This document shows positions 20,152 to 22,500 of a stretch of DNA of 22,500 nt, piece after piece. Source of the DNA: Halisarca cf. caerulea (taxonomy: Eukaryota; Porifera; Demospongiae; Chondrillida; Halisarcidae); NCBI GenBank assembly GCA_963170055.1, contig CAUJGJ010000132.1, positions 12,501-35,000 of the forward strand, read 5' to 3'. Below the pieces are notes generated by a model. The model had not been told where the DNA came from. It made no database searches and worked only from the letters and a program-made list of their open reading frames with translations. A program made the position numbers and the translations under genes. How positions within the stretch are numbered: the stretch's first letter is position 1; every line of letters starts with the position of its first letter.

Positions 20152-20643
20152 CTAAGGATACAGAATATATACATATGATTATAGATATGACATACATAGC
20201 TATTAACAGTTTCACTAATATTGCATGTGCCTTCTTGGTACATAATAGAGTAACCGCATAAAGCATTACAGGGTTGTGTTAGTGCATTAAATTATACGTA
20301 TTTGGCATGCACCTTAAGTGGTGTTTTGCAAGAGATCAATGATCTCAGTGTACGGTGTACTCAAGGTTACATATTAGTCTAGTACATGCCTCAAGCTCTG
20401 TGATTAATCCATAATATGCATGTGTGCTTCATTCAATTGTGTATTGGTGTCCAGGCCATAGATAATTATGGAGCGTGGTAGTCTATACTCCATATACAGG
20501 GATGATGCAAAAATGGCTAAATAGGCATTTGGGCCTACCTAATGATGCTGAAAATTCGCTGCTGATACATATTGGTACTCCAAGTAATATTATATAATTA
20601 TTACAGAAGTATTGTATGTATAATATTATACATACGTACGTAC
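20152..20643 (-). other. Copy B intron between EGF modules 1 and 2 (492 nt)
   Basis: AT-rich, with several short inverted words around 20585-20635 (aatattata, tataatatt). No coding sequence or element recognised. Confidence 0.6.
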
Positions 20644-20766
20644 CTTGACACTGGTATCCATTGGCCAACAACTCATATCCATCATTGCAGTCACAGCGAA
20701 AGGATCCAGAGAGGTTGATACAGACCTGCTCACAGTTGTCATCTCCAGTAGCACACTCATCAGTGT
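20644..20766 (-). CDS. Copy B exon: calcium-binding EGF module 1
   Basis: This 123-nt exon is phase 1/1, with acceptor gttttctcttcag and donor CAAG|GTACGT. With the upstream G it reads DTDECATGDDNCEQVC, CINLSGSFRCDC and GYELLANGYQC. It is the first of five consecutive modules of this type. Confidence 0.92.
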
Positions 20767-21931
20767 CTGAAGAGAAAACACCATTGACAGTTCACCATAT
20801 CATGCCTCTATAGCTAGCTGTTTTGACATGTGCATATACTCTTGGAAACACACAACAAACAAGAAAGCCAGTGCATTTGAGTTGTACACATTGAATCTCA
20901 CCAAATGTACCTATTGTGTCATAACATTTGTGTTGAAGCCATGTTTCTAACAGATTACGTATACAAGTAATTACAGTTTCCATGTTGTTTATGTTACTAC
21001 CCCAATGTTGGAAACTAAAGGTCATTTATTAACACAATAATATAATATGAATGTAAATGTTTTATATACCAAGATAGATCTGTACCCAAAACACTTGTAT
21101 GTTTTAACAAGTTCATGTACATTGAGTGATATCAACCAGTAGGCTTTAACTGTACACATACACAGTGTTCTCGCTAAAGCGCGGTGCCATGGCGCAGCAC
21201 CACGCTGTGTGTCAGATCCACCACGCTGAGCAAAATGAATTCAGAACTAAAAAACATCGCATAGGGCACAATGTAGTATGGGAAAAGGATTTCCCATGGC
21301 ATGTTCCAGTTTATAACACTGCTGGGACAACAGTGGTTGGATTGCTGTGTTTAATTTGTAAGAGGCACAACACGAGAACGGTACTGTTTACGAGTGATGC
21401 CCCCACACTGTGATTTTTTTCTGGCTAGAACACTGCATACACACGACCTATGCACAGGCATATGGGAGCCACACTGACAATTTCGTTGCCACACACGTCA
21501 ACAGCCATCTTATCGTTACATCACGCTGTTCCATTATTCTGCTATAATTCCGTCTTCTGCTATTCCGTATTCTGTGTTTTCAAGGGTTCCCCAGCACAAA
21601 TACATGCAATAACACACAATCAATCCTGTATATCACTTCATATACAGTAGAACTCAACCTCAAGGGAAGGGATAATAGGTACTCACTATCAGAGGTACTT
21701 ACAATCCAAGGTGCTTAGAGTTTGCCTGTACAGTACTTAATAATTAGTATATGCATGCATGGATAACACATGATTTTGCAGGCAAGGGATTCTTTCACGA
21801 AATATACTGCCTGCGTGTAGTATGGCATACACAACTGGTGATGCATGGATATCCATACTTGACCAGCACCTTCACATTTTACACAAGCTACTAAAATCCA
21901 TTGGACTCGATCAATCACTGCACTCATGTAC
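20767..21931 (-). other. Copy B intron between the short EGF trio and the calcium-binding EGFs (1165 nt)
   Basis: It contains the hAT/ZNF862-like fragment on the opposite strand (about 21165-21413). A lone TACAGTAGAACTC word near 21644 is like a worn MITE end. No - strand exon was recognised. Confidence 0.6.
21165..21413 (+). pseudogene. Fragment of a hAT/ZNF862-like (TTF-type zinc finger) element
   Basis: This frame of 82 codons contains WEKDFPWHVPVYN, then VGLLCLICKRHNTRTVLF and a stop. The order W-x-x-x-F-P-W, followed by G-[ML]-[LF]-C-x-x-C-[KR]-x-H-N-T-[RK], is the pattern of the N-terminal TTF-type zinc finger of hAT-derived proteins of the ZNF862/KIAA1586 kind (family knowledge from memory). 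No transposase domain follows, and the frame lies inside an intron of copy B on the opposite strand, so I read it as a transposon remnant rather than a host gene. Confidence 0.4.
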
Positions 21932-22027
21932 CTTCGCCACATGAGCTCCCTTGCAATCCATCTGGACACATGCATGTGTTTGGAGCCACACATGTTCCTC
22001 CACCTTGACAAGCCGGGCTACACACAG
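21932..22027 (-). CDS. Copy B exon: short EGF module c
   Basis: This 96-nt exon is phase 1/1, with acceptor cacactacatag and donor GAAG|GTACAT. It reads PVCSPACQGGGTCVAP, then NTCMCPDGLQGSSCGE, with six Cys in the short EGF spacing. It lacks the DxDEC calcium-binding start. Its final G supplies the Asp codon of the first calcium-binding EGF. Confidence 0.92.
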
Positions 22028-22095
22028 CTATGTAGTGTGAGGAAAAGAGAACAATGAAAGAGAAAAGGGCCCACGCAGTAGGACGGACACCCTCA

Positions 22096-22236
<141 letters not shown>

Positions 22237-22278
22237 TTATTTGCAAATTACTACACATATGTATGATGAAAAACTTAC

Positions 22279-22374
22279 GTGTCCTACAGTCTGATCCTGT
22301 CCACTGGGATGTACAGCTGCAGACACCAGGTGAAGTGCATATCCCACCATTGTGGCAGCCTTGGCTACATACAG
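22279..22374 (-). CDS. Copy B exon: short EGF module a
   Basis: This 96-nt exon is phase 1/1, with acceptor actactgtctacag and donor ACAC|GTAAGT. It reads VCSQGCHNGGICTSP, then GVCSCTSQWTGSDCRT. Introns to modules b and c are only 82 and 73 nt. Phase 1 entry shows the gene continues upstream, to the right of the window. Confidence 0.92.
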
Positions 22375-22500
22375 CTGTAGACAGTAGTGGATAGGTAGGG
22401 TAAAAGGTTGAATTAGGACAGTTTTCAACGTTGCACACTGGAGGCAAGTGTCATGCAGCTAGAATTCTGGTCTACGATATTGTATATAGGAGTGAACTAC
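22375..22500 (-). other. Upstream intron of copy B, cut by the window edge
   Basis: No exon seen in these 126 bases. The next upstream exon must supply the first base of the codon completed by CT at 22374-22373. Confidence 0.6.

Noticed and set aside
21644..21720. TACAGTAGAACTC as a MITE end
   Set aside because: The opposite end is not convincing and the central part is unrelated to the two good elements.

Overview
This window looks like metazoan nuclear DNA. The evidence is spliced genes with GT-AG introns, strings of EGF-like exons that all begin and end in phase 1, CA/TG microsatellites, TA-flanked MITEs, and AT-rich intergenic DNA. Very short introns (73 and 82 nt) beside longer ones, and frequent AATAATATTAT and GCATGCATG words, would suit a sponge. 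That placement is inference; no rRNA or mitochondrial marker is present.

Layout. Two copies of one large secreted-protein gene lie tail to tail. Copy A (+ strand) enters from the left with three exons: 429-3683, 4464-5055 and 7319-7376. Copy B (- strand) has eleven visible exons. Eight are EGF-like (22374-22279, 22196-22101, 22027-21932, 20766-20644, 20151-20029, 18796-18677, 18463-18347, 17428-17306). They are followed by 14068-10814, 10416-9825 and 9375-9330. The first two exons shared by A and B have exactly the same length (3255 and 592 nt) and align without gaps, whereas their introns are largely unrelated in sequence and length. About 1.95 kb of spacer without a recognisable gene (7377-9329) separates the two stop codons. 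The 5' ends of both genes lie outside the window.

Product. Spliced as proposed, B reads without a break for about 1594 residues: three short EGF modules, five calcium-binding EGF modules, an approximately 1020-residue beta-rich ectodomain, a coiled coil, a cysteine-rich knot, a long Ala/Val/Ile-rich amphipathic helical stretch, a small beta module, an RKKR furin-like site, and a 24-28 residue C-terminal tail completed by a tiny last exon. I do not know a name or function for this protein. The ectodomain resembles, from memory only, unnamed large secreted proteins of marine invertebrates.

The last exon is easy to miss. The exon 2 reading frame appears to stop at TGA, but that TGA lies inside a GTGAGT splice donor in both copies. 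A matching in-frame peptide (FKTLGTIYP) follows a splice acceptor downstream in both.

The intron of B upstream of its large exon holds a 23-bp minisatellite organised as a 477-bp higher-order repeat. Other contents are two pogo/Tc1-like MITEs, one tiny MITE, a piece of a hAT/ZNF862-like zinc-finger element, several CA microsatellites, two related palindromes, and a decayed unrecognised ORF inside the last intron of A.
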